Source: Frankia torreyi (GTDB taxonomy: Bacteria > Actinomycetota > Actinomycetes > Frankiales > Frankiaceae). Taken from it: a stretch of DNA of 41,758 nt. How positions within the stretch are numbered: the stretch's first letter is position 1; every line of letters starts with the position of its first letter. Where the stretch lies: NCBI RefSeq assembly GCF_000948395.1, contig NZ_JYFN01000003.1, forward strand, positions 50,730 through 92,487, given 5' to 3'. Positions 1-7,973 of this stretch are shown in pieces. The notes beneath the pieces were generated by a model. The model was not told the DNA's origin, ran no database searches, and saw nothing but the letters and a program-made list of their open reading frames with translations. The position numbers were made by a program, and so were the translations under genes.

Positions 1-1
1 C

Positions 2-340
2 AAGATCGCCGGGGTGGCGGCCCGCGAGGTCGCGGGCGTACACAAGCTGGGCACCGGCGGCGCCCGGGCGGTCGCCTCGGTGAAGGCCCGCATCCCCGGC
101 GCGTCGGCCAGCGTCGCGCAGGGCGTCGTGGTCGAGGTCGGCCAGCGGCAGGCGGCCGTCGACCTGGACGTGGTCTGCGACTACGGCGTCTCCATCGTCG
201 ACCTGTCGCAGTCGATCCGGCGCAACGTCGTCAGCTCCGTGGAGGGGATGACCGGGCTGGAGGTCACCGAGGTCAACGTTGCGGTCGACGACGTCTACAT
301 CGCTGAAGACAGCCAGGAAGAGACCCGGCGGGTCGAGTGA
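2..340 (+). CDS. Asp23/Gls24 family envelope stress protein (5' end cut by window)
   Basis: The reading frame is open from base 2, and the first visible residues (KIAGVAAREVAGVHKLG) match the conserved opening of the Asp23/Gls24 domain, so the start codon lies upstream of the window. The GTG at base 14 is internal. About 112 residues are visible. The core follows the family pattern: a helix ending in GVHKLG, then alternating strands (VVVEVGQRQAAVDLDVVCDYG) and a helix leading to VTEVNVAVDDVYI. Family members are cytosolic proteins anchored at the membrane through AmaP and linked to envelope or alkaline stress. It is the first visible gene of an operon with two more Asp23-like genes and amaP, and its stop overlaps the next start by GTGA. 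The family call is firm; the exact role is not known. Confidence 0.93.
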   Translation, partial: KIAGVAAREVAGVHKLGTGGARAVASVKARIPGASASVAQGVVVEVGQRQAAVDLDVVCDYGVSIVDLSQSIRRNVVSSVEGMTGLEVTEVNVAVDDVYIAEDSQEETRRVE

Positions 341-930
341 GCCCGGTCAGGACGGGGGATGCCGCCGCCTGGTTTCGCTGGGATCCCGACAGGGTCGCGG
401 CGGCCGTGGCCGCCTGCCCTGGGGTGACGCGGCTCGTCGCCGCCCCCACGCCCGCGGCCCTGAGCATTCCAGCGCGCCCCAGCGCGTCGCCCTGCGGTAA
501 TGCCGACCCGGCAGCCCGCACCGACGACGCCACGGCCGAAGTCACGCGGGTGGACGCGGCGCGGGACCGGTTCGGGGGGGCTGAGGTGGCGACGTACCTG
601 CCGGGTCGCCGGGTCGCGGGGGTGCGGGTGCGGGCTGACCGGATCCTCGTGCAGGTCGACTGCCGCTACGGCGAGCCGCTGCCCGATCTCGCCGGCCGGA
701 TCCGGGCGGCGGTGCGCTGCGCCGCCCCCGACTGTCCCCGGGTGGACGTGGTCATCCGCGATCTCGACCCCGCGGACGGGCCGGCATCGGTCGACCCGCG
801 AACGCCGATCGGCGGACGGAGCCCGACCGAGGGGTCCGCGCCCGGTGGGTGGCCACTCGGTCGGGGTGCAGGGGATCCGCGGCTGGCGCGATCGGGGGAT
901 GACGATCAGCCGTGGGTGTGGCCGCCGTGA
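337..930 (+). CDS. Divergent Asp23-like protein
   Basis: This 197-aa protein starts at a GTG that overlaps the preceding stop (GTGA), indicating translational coupling. The middle part, roughly residues 75-150 (YLPGRRVAGVRVRADRILVQ, then DLAGRIRAAVRCAA and RVDVVIRDLDP), has the strand-helix-strand order of an Asp23/Gls24 domain, but it lacks the canonical GVxxLG opening. The N-terminal 60 residues are Ala/Pro-rich, and the C-terminal 50 residues are Gly/Pro-rich and probably disordered. I infer a degenerate Asp23-like partner of the flanking family members, because actinobacterial Asp23 operons often carry several such paralogues. The alternative is an unrelated small alpha/beta protein. It ends in another GTGA overlap with the next gene. 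Confidence 0.7.
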   Translation: MSPVRTGDAAAWFRWDPDRVAAAVAACPGVTRLVAAPTPAALSIPARPSASPCGNADPAARTDDATAEVTRVDAARDRFGGAEVATYLPGRRVAGVRVRADRILVQVDCRYGEPLPDLAGRIRAAVRCAAPDCPRVDVVIRDLDPADGPASVDPRTPIGGRSPTEGSAPGGWPLGRGAGDPRLARSGDDDQPWVWPP

Positions 931-1337
931 CCTCCCGACATGCGGGGGATGACGTCGCCCGTCCGCAGACCCGGCCGGACCCCGACGCGGCCCGGCGCCG
1001 GGCGGAGATCCGGGCGTTCGTTCGGACGCATCACCCGGACCGCGGCGGAGATCCGCACGCTTTCGCCGAGGGACTGCGGGCGCTGCGCGCCGCATCGACC
1101 CCTGGCTCGGCGACCCCTGGCTCGGCGACCGGTGCCGCCTCGCGGCCTACGGCCTACTACCGACGTACCGGAGCCGAGCAGCTGGCCGGCTGGATAGCGG
1201 AGCGCGGCCGGGACTGGGGCGGCACCGCGCGGCGCCGATGGCCGGGTCTCGGTGAACGGTGGGCCCATCGGCTCGGCGTCCGATGGGTACACCGAAAGGA
1301 GGGTTCGAGAGCACAGCGTGGCTCTCGGGTCCGCTGA
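927..1337 (+). CDS. Small protein with J-domain-like HPD segment
   Basis: I chose the GTG at 927 because it overlaps the previous stop as GTGA, like other junctions in this operon. An in-frame GTG at 912 is also possible. The 136-aa product carries IRAFVRTHHPDRGGDPHAF at about residues 28-46, which matches helix II, the HPD loop and the start of helix III of a DnaJ J-domain. HPD at 36-38 is the DnaK-contacting motif. No glycine-rich or zinc-binding DnaJ regions follow, so this is not a full chaperone. Residues 58-69 carry a short Pro-Gly-Ser-Ala-Thr repeat encoded by a 15-bp DNA duplication. The C-terminal half is Arg/Trp-rich and basic. Its place inside the Asp23 operon suggests a link between envelope stress and DnaK, which is inference. 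A 139-nt gap follows. Confidence 0.7.
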   Translation: MTSRHAGDDVARPQTRPDPDAARRRAEIRAFVRTHHPDRGGDPHAFAEGLRALRAASTPGSATPGSATGAASRPTAYYRRTGAEQLAGWIAERGRDWGGTARRRWPGLGERWAHRLGVRWVHRKEGSRAQRGSRVR

Positions 1338-1476
1338 CGCGACACTCCCGCATGAAACGTAGCTGTCCCCTCGCCATATGTGACGATCGTGCCCATGGCT
1401 CCTGCCTGACCCGTCCGAGGGGCACGCCGGACGTACTACCCGACTGGACGGGTCGTGGACCGGAAGGGGCGTCACC

Positions 1477-1665
1477 ATGCGAGCTGCAGCACTCGGTCTG
1501 ATCACCGGCCTCATCGCCGGGCTCGCTCTCGCCTTCGGCGGGTTCAGCGAGTTCCTGATCGTCCTCGTCTTCGGGGCGGTCGGGCTGGTCGTCGGCAAGG
1601 TCGTCGACGGTGATCTCGACATCACCCGCTACGTGGGCGGGGACCGGCGCCGGAGCCGGCGGTGA
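1477..1665 (+). CDS. DUF2273-like small membrane protein
   Basis: The 62-aa product starts at an ATG with a strong ribosome binding site (GGAAGGGG) about 8 nt upstream. It consists almost entirely of two hydrophobic stretches: LGLITGLIAGLALAF near residues 6-20 and FLIVLVFGAVGLVVG near 26-40. A short cytosolic tail follows, with DLDITRYVGG and then a basic RRRSRR end. The size, double hairpin and LDI/Y tail fit DUF2273-type small membrane proteins, which travel with Asp23 and AmaP in Gram-positive genomes and probably help anchor the Asp23 layer to the membrane. The stop overlaps the next start by GTGA. Confidence 0.83.
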   Translation: MRAAALGLITGLIAGLALAFGGFSEFLIVLVFGAVGLVVGKVVDGDLDITRYVGGDRRRSRR

Positions 1666-2105
1666 CGACGCCGTCTCGGCCCGATGCGTCCGCCGAGCCG
1701 GCCGGCACCCGGCGCGGAGGTGCGGCGGCAGGTTCGCTGCGTGTCGCCGACCGGGTCGTGGAGAAGATCGCCGCAGTGGCCGCCGCGGAGGTGCCCGGGG
1801 TGACCGGGCCGCCGCGACGGCTCTCGCGCCGGGGAGGTGCCCGCCGGGACGGGGCGCGATGGCGCCGCGGGGCCCGGTGGCGCGGGCATGCCCGCCGACC
1901 CCGGGTGGACGCCCGGCTCGAGGGCAGCACGGCGCGGCTGACCATGACGTTCTCGGTGCGGTACCCGAACCCCGTCGGCGAGACCGCCGAGCGGGTGCGG
2001 GGCGAGGTGCGGGAACGGCTCGCGGCGCTCGCCGGTGTGCGGGTCGCCCATCTCGACATCGAGGTGCCCTCCCTGAGCCCCGGCGGCGGCGAACCGGACG
2101 GCTGA
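1662..2105 (+). CDS. Asp23/Gls24 family protein
   Basis: This 147-aa protein starts at a GTG overlapping the DUF2273-like stop. Residues 25-48 (GSLRVADRVVEKIAAVAAAE then VPGV) are a textbook Asp23 opening. A basic insert rich in Arg and Gly follows (about 52-85), and then the second half of the domain (VDARLEGSTARLTMTFSVRY, and VRVAHLDIEV at the end). The Arg-rich insert is unusual: the equivalent loop in canonical Asp23 proteins is short. The protein probably works at the membrane with the AmaP and DUF6286 products encoded downstream. Family assignment is secure; the molecular function of the family remains poorly defined. Confidence 0.88.
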   Translation: MTTPSRPDASAEPAGTRRGGAAAGSLRVADRVVEKIAAVAAAEVPGVTGPPRRLSRRGGARRDGARWRRGARWRGHARRPRVDARLEGSTARLTMTFSVRYPNPVGETAERVRGEVRERLAALAGVRVAHLDIEVPSLSPGGGEPDG

Positions 2106-2300
2106 TCCCCGGGTGGCTGCCCGCGGTCACCCCGCCCCTGTCCTCCACCGGCTGCCGTTCCACGGGCTTCGGTGTCCGTTTTGCCGTCATGGGTTCGGTG
2201 CCCGTTTCATCCCCGGGGGAAAGGTGGGGAGGCGGATGGGTGGTGTCTGTTCGTGCTCGGCTGGGCACGAGTCGTGGAGTACGGGTGGACTCGGTGGGGG

Positions 2301-3080
2301 GTGGACATCGTGCGGATGGGACGTCGGATCGTCGCCGGGCTGCTGGCCGCGCTGATCGCGGCTGCCGGTGTCATCGCCGTCATCGAGATCATCGCTGCCG
2401 CCGCGGGCGGTGGTCATATCGTGATCGACTGGCAGAGCTGGGCGAACAGTCTCAGCGACACCGCCTGGTCGGAGGGGCCGGCGTTGCTGGCCGCCGGATT
2501 CGTCGCGCTGGTCGGGTTGCTGCTGATCGGGACCGCGCTTCGGCGCGGCACACCCGCCCGGCTGCGTATCCGCTGGGACAGCCCGCGGACCGGGGTGTTC
2601 GTGGACCGGCGCGGGCTGGCCCGGGACCTGCGGGCCACGGCACTCGCCGTCGACGGGGTGGAGCGGGCCCGGGTCCGGGTGGACCGGCGGGGCACGGATG
2701 CCCGGCTGCGCCTGCGTCCCCCCATCGCGGGCGGCGCCCCGCATCGGGTGGAGGTCGCGCAGCAGGTGGAGGCCGCGCTGCATGAGGAGCTCGACGCCTT
2801 CGCGTTGGCCGAGCCGTCCGTCCCCGTCGTCCGGGTAACCGCGCGGTCGACCGCTGCTCGGCACGAACTGGCCGGGGGGGATGGGCCGGCTAGGCATGAC
2901 GGCCCGGCCGAGCGGGGCGGTCCGGGCGGGCATACCGGCCCCTCCGGGCGTGACGGCCGGGTCGGGTCAGAGGGTCCGGACGGGTCAGAGGGTCCGGACG
3001 GGCCCGGCCGGCGGGTCGGGCCCGAACCGGACGGCGCCCGTGTGGGTGCCGCGACTCGGCAGGGAGGCGAGGCGCCGTGA
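2301..3080 (+). CDS. DUF6286-type membrane protein of the Asp23 operon
   Basis: The frame is open from 2172, but its first 43 codons have no membrane-protein character. I start at GTG 2301, preceded by a G-rich Shine-Dalgarno-like stretch; GTG 2310 and ATG 2316 are alternatives. The 259-aa product has two membrane spans (MGRRIVAGLLAALIAAAGVI, about 6-33, and ALLAAGFVALVGLLLIG, about 56-76). A soluble domain follows, with LRATALAVDGVERARVRVDR, resembling the DUF6286/Asp23-like fold of actinobacterial Asp23 operons. The last 70 residues are a Gly/Pro-rich tail with short repeats (GSEGPDGSEGPDG). The stop overlaps amaP by GTGA. The role is probably structural, in the Asp23 membrane complex. Confidence 0.8.
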   Translation: MDIVRMGRRIVAGLLAALIAAAGVIAVIEIIAAAAGGGHIVIDWQSWANSLSDTAWSEGPALLAAGFVALVGLLLIGTALRRGTPARLRIRWDSPRTGVFVDRRGLARDLRATALAVDGVERARVRVDRRGTDARLRLRPPIAGGAPHRVEVAQQVEAALHEELDAFALAEPSVPVVRVTARSTAARHELAGGDGPARHDGPAERGGPGGHTGPSGRDGRVGSEGPDGSEGPDGPGRRVGPEPDGARVGAATRQGGEAP

Positions 3081-3670
3081 CCGGCCCCGGGCCGCACACG
3101 CCGTCGACCGACCGGCGCAACCAGGTCATCCTCGCCGTCCTGGGCGTGCTGCTCACCGCGGCCGGCGTGGTCGCGCTGCTCACCGGGGTCGGCGTCTTCG
3201 GGGACGGCCGGGCGGACCAGTCGGTACTCGATCCGGACGTCCGTGACTTCGCCGCGGACCACGGCTGGTTCTGGCTGGTCATCGGGGTCGGCAGTGGGCT
3301 GGTCGCCCTGCTGGCACTGGTCTGGCTGGCCCAGCAGATGCGCACAGACAGGTCCCCCGGGCTGGACGTGACCCACGATGCGCTGGGCGACGTGCACCTG
3401 CCGGCGGCCGCGCTGACCGACGCTGTCGCGGACGACGTGGCCGGGATCGCGGGCGTCGAGGGCGCGTGGGCCGAGCTGCGGGGCAGGCGCGAACCGTCGC
3501 TGGACATCGCGGTCCGAGTGACCCGCGGCACCGACGTGTCCGGCGTGGTCGGGGAGGTCTGCGGCCCGGTGCTGGGACGGGCCCGGCGGGCGCTCGGCCG
3601 CCCCGATCTGCCAGCTCAGGTGAACATCCGGCCCGTCGGTGCGGCCCGACGCCCATCCGGCGTCCGCTGA
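3077..3670 (+). CDS. amaP: AmaP, Asp23 membrane anchor
   Basis: The 197-aa protein starts at the GTG in a GTGA overlap. It has two predicted spans (VILAVLGVLLTAAGVVALL, about 18-40, and WFWLVIGVGSGLVALLALVW, about 64-84) flanking a short extracytoplasmic segment. A cytosolic domain then carries ADDVAGIAGVEGAWAELRG and a closing strand (PAQVNIRP). This two-helix hairpin plus Asp23-like soluble domain is the architecture of AmaP, the alkaline shock response membrane anchor that recruits Asp23. It is the last gene of the Asp23 operon, consistent with the usual operon order. The symbol rests on architecture and context. Confidence 0.85.
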   Translation: MTGPGPHTPSTDRRNQVILAVLGVLLTAAGVVALLTGVGVFGDGRADQSVLDPDVRDFAADHGWFWLVIGVGSGLVALLALVWLAQQMRTDRSPGLDVTHDALGDVHLPAAALTDAVADDVAGIAGVEGAWAELRGRREPSLDIAVRVTRGTDVSGVVGEVCGPVLGRARRALGRPDLPAQVNIRPVGAARRPSGVR

Positions 3671-3849
3671 TGCCGCCGGTCCGGCCGTGACCGGTGCCCC
3701 ACGACGGCACGCATCCCCGCAGGGTCTTGACAGATCGGGGTGGTCGTCCACCACTCGCGAAGCGTCCGGTACTGTGAAGGACCGCGCCGCGGTGGTTCTC
3801 CCGCCCTCCGGCGATGGAATCCCCTGTTTTGGAAAGGATGAGCGCCGCC

Positions 3850-4473
3850 ATGTCCGAGGTCCGCATCGCCGCGGAGCCGCGCACCGAGTTCGGTAAGGGC
3901 GGTGCTCGTCGCACCCGCCGCGCCGGCAAGGTACCCGCTGTTCTCTACGGTCACGGCAAGCCGCCGCGCCACATCGCCCTGCCCGCGCACGACCTGCTGC
4001 ACGCCTTCAAGACCGACGCCGGCACGAACGTCCTGCTGACGCTCGAGCTTGCCGACGGCACCGAGCTCGCGCTCGCGAAGGACGTCCAGCGGCACCCGAT
4101 CAAGGGCAGCTTCGAGCACATCGACCTGGTTCTCGTGAACCGGGGCGAGAAGGTCGTCGCAGACATCCCGGTGCAGGTCGTCGGCGAGCCCCACCCCGAC
4201 ACGCTGGTCGACCAGCAGGTCACTTCGATCGCGGTGAAGGCCGACGCCTCGCGTCTGCCGAACGCGATCGAAGTGGACATCACCGGCCTGGAGCCGGGCA
4301 CCGCCGTGCTGGCCCGCCAGCTGCCGCTGCCTGACGGCGCCGAACTCGACGCCGATCCCGATCTGGCCGTCGTGCAGTGCCTGGCCAAGCGGACCGTCGC
4401 CCAGCAGGACGCCGAGCTCGGCGAGACCACCGAGGCGACCGAGGAGGCCGGCGTGGCGAGCGCGTCCGCCTAG
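3850..4473 (+). CDS. rplY: 50S ribosomal protein L25/general stress protein Ctc
   Basis: The 207-aa product begins SEVRIAAEPRTEFGKGGARR, the conserved L25/Ctc opening. ATG 3850 is chosen because GGAAAGG at 3831-3837 lies about 12 nt upstream; ATG 3838 would sit directly against that site, and ATG 3814 adds unrelated residues. The N-terminal L25 domain (about 1-95: KVPAVLYGHGKPP, KDVQRHPIKGSFEHIDLVLV) binds 5S rRNA. The C-terminal TL5/Ctc domain (about 100-190) contains GEPHPDTLVDQQ and a conserved DITGLEPG. An acidic low-complexity tail (GETTEATEEAG) ends the protein. L25 is part of the 5S rRNA region of the large subunit, and the two-domain form is common in actinobacteria. It lies 69 nt upstream of pth, the usual gene order. 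Confidence 0.97.
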   Translation: MSEVRIAAEPRTEFGKGGARRTRRAGKVPAVLYGHGKPPRHIALPAHDLLHAFKTDAGTNVLLTLELADGTELALAKDVQRHPIKGSFEHIDLVLVNRGEKVVADIPVQVVGEPHPDTLVDQQVTSIAVKADASRLPNAIEVDITGLEPGTAVLARQLPLPDGAELDADPDLAVVQCLAKRTVAQQDAELGETTEATEEAGVASASA

Positions 4474-4542
4474 GCGAACGGCTCTCCCCGTCGACCCCCT
4501 CGTCATCTCGTCACCTGCCGATGACCTGCGGATGAGCTGTCG

Positions 4543-5136
4543 ATGACGAACGTGCCGACCGACGACGGGCCGTGGCTCGTCGTCGGACTGGGCAATCCGG
4601 GTCCGGGCTATGCCGGCAACCGCCACAACGCCGGTTTCATGGTCGTCGAGCTGCTCGCCGAGCGGGCCGGGTCGCGGCTGAAGTCGCACCGGTCCCGGGC
4701 GGATGTCGCCGAGGTTCGCCTCGCCGGCGCGCGGGCGGTCCTGGCCCGCCCGCTGTCCTTCATGAACCTCTCGGGTGGGCCCGTCTCGGCGGTGCGCACC
4801 TTCTACAAGATCGATCCGGCCCGGGTCATCGTCGTGCACGACGAGCTGGACATCCCGTTCGGGAGCGTCCGGCTCAAGCGCGGCGGCGGGGACAACGGCC
4901 ACAACGGGCTGCGATCGATCTCCTCTGCCCTCGGCACCCGCGACTACCTGCGGGTCCGGGTCGGCATCGGTCGCCCGCCCGGCCGGATGGACCCGGCCGA
5001 CTTCGTCCTGCGGGACTTCGGCGCGGCGGAGCGGCGCGAGCTGCCGCTGCTGCTGGAGCACGCCGCCGACTCGGTCGAAATGCTCATCACGGATGGCCTG
5101 GAGCCCACGCAGAACCGCTATCACGCCCTGCTCTGA
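4543..5136 (+). CDS. pth: Peptidyl-tRNA hydrolase
   Basis: This 197-aa enzyme cleaves the ester bond of peptidyl-tRNAs released prematurely from ribosomes, recycling tRNA. Motifs are complete: [20 protein letters not shown] holds Asn18 and the catalytic His28. FMNLSGGPV holds Asn75, [11 protein letters not shown] holds Asp100, and [12 protein letters not shown] holds Asn121; these correspond to Asn10, His20, Asn68, Asp93 and Asn114 of the E. coli enzyme. Length is typical. The ATG follows several GATGA-rich repeats and has no strong Shine-Dalgarno site. It follows rplY on the same strand and is convergent with the glycosyltransferase gene that ends at 5192. Confidence 0.98.
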   Translation: MTNVPTDDGPWLVVGLGNPGPGYAGNRHNAGFMVVELLAERAGSRLKSHRSRADVAEVRLAGARAVLARPLSFMNLSGGPVSAVRTFYKIDPARVIVVHDELDIPFGSVRLKRGGGDNGHNGLRSISSALGTRDYLRVRVGIGRPPGRMDPADFVLRDFGAAERRELPLLLEHAADSVEMLITDGLEPTQNRYHALL

Positions 5137-5191
5137 ACGGGGCCCCGCACTCTGTCCCGACCCCGCCCGGTTCCGACCCCGCCCGGCGTGG

Positions 5192-6409
5192 TCAGGACGG
5201 CGTCAGGTGCTCCTGGATGCGGCCGATCAGCGCCGCGTGGTCGAGCTCCCGGCGGACGAAGGCCCGGCCGGCGAGGCCGATCTCGGCCGCCCGCACCGGG
5301 TTGTCCAGCAGCTCGCACGCGGCAGCGGCGAAGGCGCCCGGCTCCTCGGCGACCAGCAGGTCGGTGCCGGGGGCCCAGTCCAACCCGCGGCTGCCGGTCG
5401 GGGTGCTCACCACCGGGGTGGCGGTCGCCATCGCCTCGATGGCCTTGATGTTCACGCCCGAGCCGGAGCGCATCGGGTTCACCGACAGCGTCGCCGCGGT
5501 GAGGTAGCCGGCGACGCTCGGTACGTCGGTGTGCAGCTCGACGCCCTCGAAACCGGCGAGCCACGCGGCCAGGCCGTCCTCCGGGCGCCGCCCCACCACC
5601 TGGAAGGTGGCCTTCGGATGGCGGACCCGGATCATCGGCCAGCATCCCCCGAGGAACCAGCGCAGCGCCTCGATGTTCGTCGGGGTGTCCAGCGAACCGA
5701 CGAAGATCAGCCGCTGGTCGCCGGCCACGGCCGCGGCGGCCGCCGCGGCCGGCTCGGTGGAGGCGGTCGCCCGCAGCGCCCCCACGGGCAGGAACGGTGG
5801 CAGGTGGAACGTGGGCACGCTTGCCCGGGTGCGCCGCCACTCGTGGTCTTCCAACGAGATGTCGGCGATGCAGGTGACCAGGGGGGAATGGTGCATCGCG
5901 AGTTCGGCCAGGCGTAGCTTGTGGTACTCCAGCTCGTAGGCCACGGCCCGGGGGCCGGAGCTGCTGCGGGCGAGCACCCGGAAGAACTCCGAGTCGACGT
6001 TGTGCGCGCGCACCAGGTGCGGCAGCTTCCAGATCCGGGCGATCTCCTCGCCGAGATGCGACGATCGGCAGCTGTAACTGATCACGGCGTCGGCGCGCGG
6101 GGGCGTGGACTCCAACGCGCGGCGCAGCGGCCCGACCGGTCGAGAGGCGTGCATGAACGGCTTCGGCGTCAGGTGGGCGCGCGGGCTGTCGTCCCGGGGC
6201 AGTCGGATGACCGCCGAACCGGGAACCGCCTCCTCGTAGGCGGCGATGTCCAGATCCTCCCGCGAGGGAACCAGGATCTGCATCCGAATACCGGCCGCGG
6301 AGGCCGCGGTGAGGAAGCTGAATGTCTCCACCCGGCCGCCGGCGTCCGCCGGGAGAAACGGTTCCTCGACAACGACGATCCAGCGCGTGGAGTCGCTCAC
6401 CGGTCCCAC
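5192..6409 (-). CDS. GT4-like glycosyltransferase
   Basis: This 405-aa protein has a two-domain GT-B pattern. The N-terminal half contains a glycine-rich entry (PADAGGRVETFSFLTAAS), an acceptor region and LVRAHNVDSEFF. The C-terminal Rossmann half opens with RLIFVGSLDTPTNIEALRWF and continues with TFQVVGRRPED, then the nucleotide-sugar site (NPMRSGSGVNIKAIEAMATA) and TPVVSTPTGSRGLDW. This is the pattern of retaining family 4 glycosyltransferases of polysaccharide pathways. It starts at GTG 6409 (GTG 6400 is an alternative); neither has a convincing ribosome binding site. It diverges from the GT2 gene at 6686 across an intergenic region containing a dyad. The donor and acceptor are unknown. 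Confidence 0.9.
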   Translation of the reverse strand: MGPVSDSTRWIVVVEEPFLPADAGGRVETFSFLTAASAAGIRMQILVPSREDLDIAAYEEAVPGSAVIRLPRDDSPRAHLTPKPFMHASRPVGPLRRALESTPPRADAVISYSCRSSHLGEEIARIWKLPHLVRAHNVDSEFFRVLARSSSGPRAVAYELEYHKLRLAELAMHHSPLVTCIADISLEDHEWRRTRASVPTFHLPPFLPVGALRATASTEPAAAAAAAVAGDQRLIFVGSLDTPTNIEALRWFLGGCWPMIRVRHPKATFQVVGRRPEDGLAAWLAGFEGVELHTDVPSVAGYLTAATLSVNPMRSGSGVNIKAIEAMATATPVVSTPTGSRGLDWAPGTDLLVAEEPGAFAAAACELLDNPVRAAEIGLAGRAFVRRELDHAALIGRIQEHLTPS

Positions 6410-6515
6410 TGTAACGACTCGGGTTCACCCGCATGGGGGAGGGTCCGCCCGGTCGCTCGGGCGAGGAATGCGACGCGTGGCCGGGTGGTCACGATGGTGT
6501 CGAGTAGCGGTGAAT

Positions 6516-6529
6516 AAACCGGGCGGTTT
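6516..6529. promoter_or_regulatory. Operator-like dyad AAACCG-GG-CGGTTT
   Basis: Perfect 6-bp inverted arms are separated by two bases, in an AT-richer patch of the 276-nt region between two divergent glycosyltransferase genes. It is placed where a shared repressor or activator could act on both. No convincing -35/-10 pair was found beside it. Confidence 0.35.
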
Positions 6530-6685
6530 CCTGTGGCCCTCATCGGCGGATCGCGGCCGCGCCGGACTGCCGCGCAGGTCGGGTCCGGGCATCACGGCCG
6601 CGCAGCGTCATGAGGTCAATCGCGTGATTCGACGGGCCAGGAGCCGTTCGCCGTGGCGTTCCGATGGAACGCTACGGTTACTGTC

Positions 6686-7918
6686 ATGACAGGTGTCCGG
6701 ACCATCGGTCGAGGAGCCGCCGTCGCGGCGCTCGGAGCCGCAACTGTTTACGGTCACGTTCTGTATCCGGTTTATATCGGACTGCGCAGCCGTGGCCTGG
6801 AACCGACGACACCGCCGGACCCTGAGATCTGGCCGGGCCTGAGTGTTGTCGTCTCCGCGTACCGGGAATCCGCGGTTATTGGCACGAAACTGGATGAGCT
6901 GGCCGGCGCGGACTATCCCGGGCCGATGGAGGTCATCGTCGTCGCGGACGATCCGGAGACGGCGGAGGCCTCGCGCCGGCCGGGTGTGCGAGTGCTGTCC
7001 TCGGGGGAGCGGCTGGGCAAGGCCCGCGCGGTCAACCGCGGCGTCGCCGCCGCCTCCCACGAGATCGTCGTGCTCACCGACGCGAACGCGGTGCTCGCCC
7101 CCGGCGCGCTGCGCGCTGCCGCCCGTCACTTCACCGACGAGACCGTCGGCGCGGTCGCGGGGGAGAAGCAGGTCGACGACCCCGACGGCGCCCAGGGCTT
7201 CTACTGGAAGTTCGAGTCGTGGCTGAAGCGCTGCGAGTCGGCGACCGGCGCGACGATCGGCGTCGTCGGCGAGATGCTGGCCTTCCGCCGACAGGCGTTC
7301 CGGCCGCTGCCCGCCGACACGGCGGTCGACGACGCCTGGCTGGCCCTCGACATCCTCGAGGGCGGGCTGCGGGTCGTCTACGAGCCCGAGGCGTACTCGA
7401 TCGAGTCGGCGGCCCCGGACTACACCGGTGAGTGGGAGCGGCGGACCCGGATCGTCGCCGGCAACCTGGACATGCTCTGGCGCCGCCGGGCGGCGCTGGT
7501 GCCGGGCGCGTTGCCGGTCACCCCGCAACTGTGGGGGCATCGGCTGGTCCGCTCGTCGTTCGGGCCGATGGCCCACGTCGTCCTCGTCGTCATGGCCGTC
7601 CCGGCCGCCCGGCACAGCTGGGCCGCCCGGGTGTTCCTGGCCGGCAACGCCGCCGGCGCCGCGAGCGCCGCCGCCCTGATGACCGGGCGGACGCCGCCGG
7701 GGCCCAGCCGGCTGGTCGCGCAGGTGTTCTTCCTGCAGGCCGTCGCGCTCGGCGGAGTGCGCCGCTTCGCCGCCCGGGACCGCCCGGCCGTGTGGCCGAA
7801 GCCGGATCGCCAGCCGGTCGCCCCGCCGTCCGGTGCCGGTGCGCCGGCCGGAGCCGACCCGGCGAGCCCGTCCAGCCCGTCCAGCCCGTCCAGCGCGCTG
7901 ACCTCGGCCGGCGGTTGA
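6686..7918 (+). CDS. Family 2 glycosyltransferase, membrane-associated
   Basis: I use ATG 6686 (protein begins MTGVRTIGRG); the frame extends to GTG 6653. The 410-aa product starts with a short hydrophobic segment, then a GT-A domain: LSVVVSAYRESAVIGTKLDEL, VIVVADDPETAEA, GKARAVNRGVAAASHEIVVL and a DxD-like TDANAVL. VVGEMLAFRRQAF and VDDAWLALDILEGG follow, the latter supplying the general-base Asp region. ERRTRIVAGN occupies the position of a QxxRW-type element. The C-terminal third is hydrophobic, with at least two spans (VVLVVMAVPAARH and the region near LVAQVFFLQAVALGG). This resembles processive or membrane-bound GT2 enzymes. A Pro/Ser tail (SPSSPSSPSS) ends the protein. The substrate is unknown. 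Confidence 0.88.
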   Translation: MTGVRTIGRGAAVAALGAATVYGHVLYPVYIGLRSRGLEPTTPPDPEIWPGLSVVVSAYRESAVIGTKLDELAGADYPGPMEVIVVADDPETAEASRRPGVRVLSSGERLGKARAVNRGVAAASHEIVVLTDANAVLAPGALRAAARHFTDETVGAVAGEKQVDDPDGAQGFYWKFESWLKRCESATGATIGVVGEMLAFRRQAFRPLPADTAVDDAWLALDILEGGLRVVYEPEAYSIESAAPDYTGEWERRTRIVAGNLDMLWRRRAALVPGALPVTPQLWGHRLVRSSFGPMAHVVLVVMAVPAARHSWAARVFLAGNAAGAASAAALMTGRTPPGPSRLVAQVFFLQAVALGGVRRFAARDRPAVWPKPDRQPVAPPSGAGAPAGADPASPSSPSSPSSALTSAGG

Positions 7919-7973
7919 GTCGAGAATCGCAGCACCCTCGGCAGCCGGGCCGAACGGTGCATCGGAAGTTCGC

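Noticed and set aside
2172-2300. 43-codon N-terminal extension of the DUF6286-type protein
   Set aside because: The segment has no domain or membrane character, and a better start with a G-rich site lies at 2301.
3727-3775. TTGACA (3727-3732) and TACTGT (3770-3775) as a promoter for rplY
   Set aside because: The spacing is 37 nt, far from the 16-19 nt expected, and neither hexamer has another partner at proper distance.
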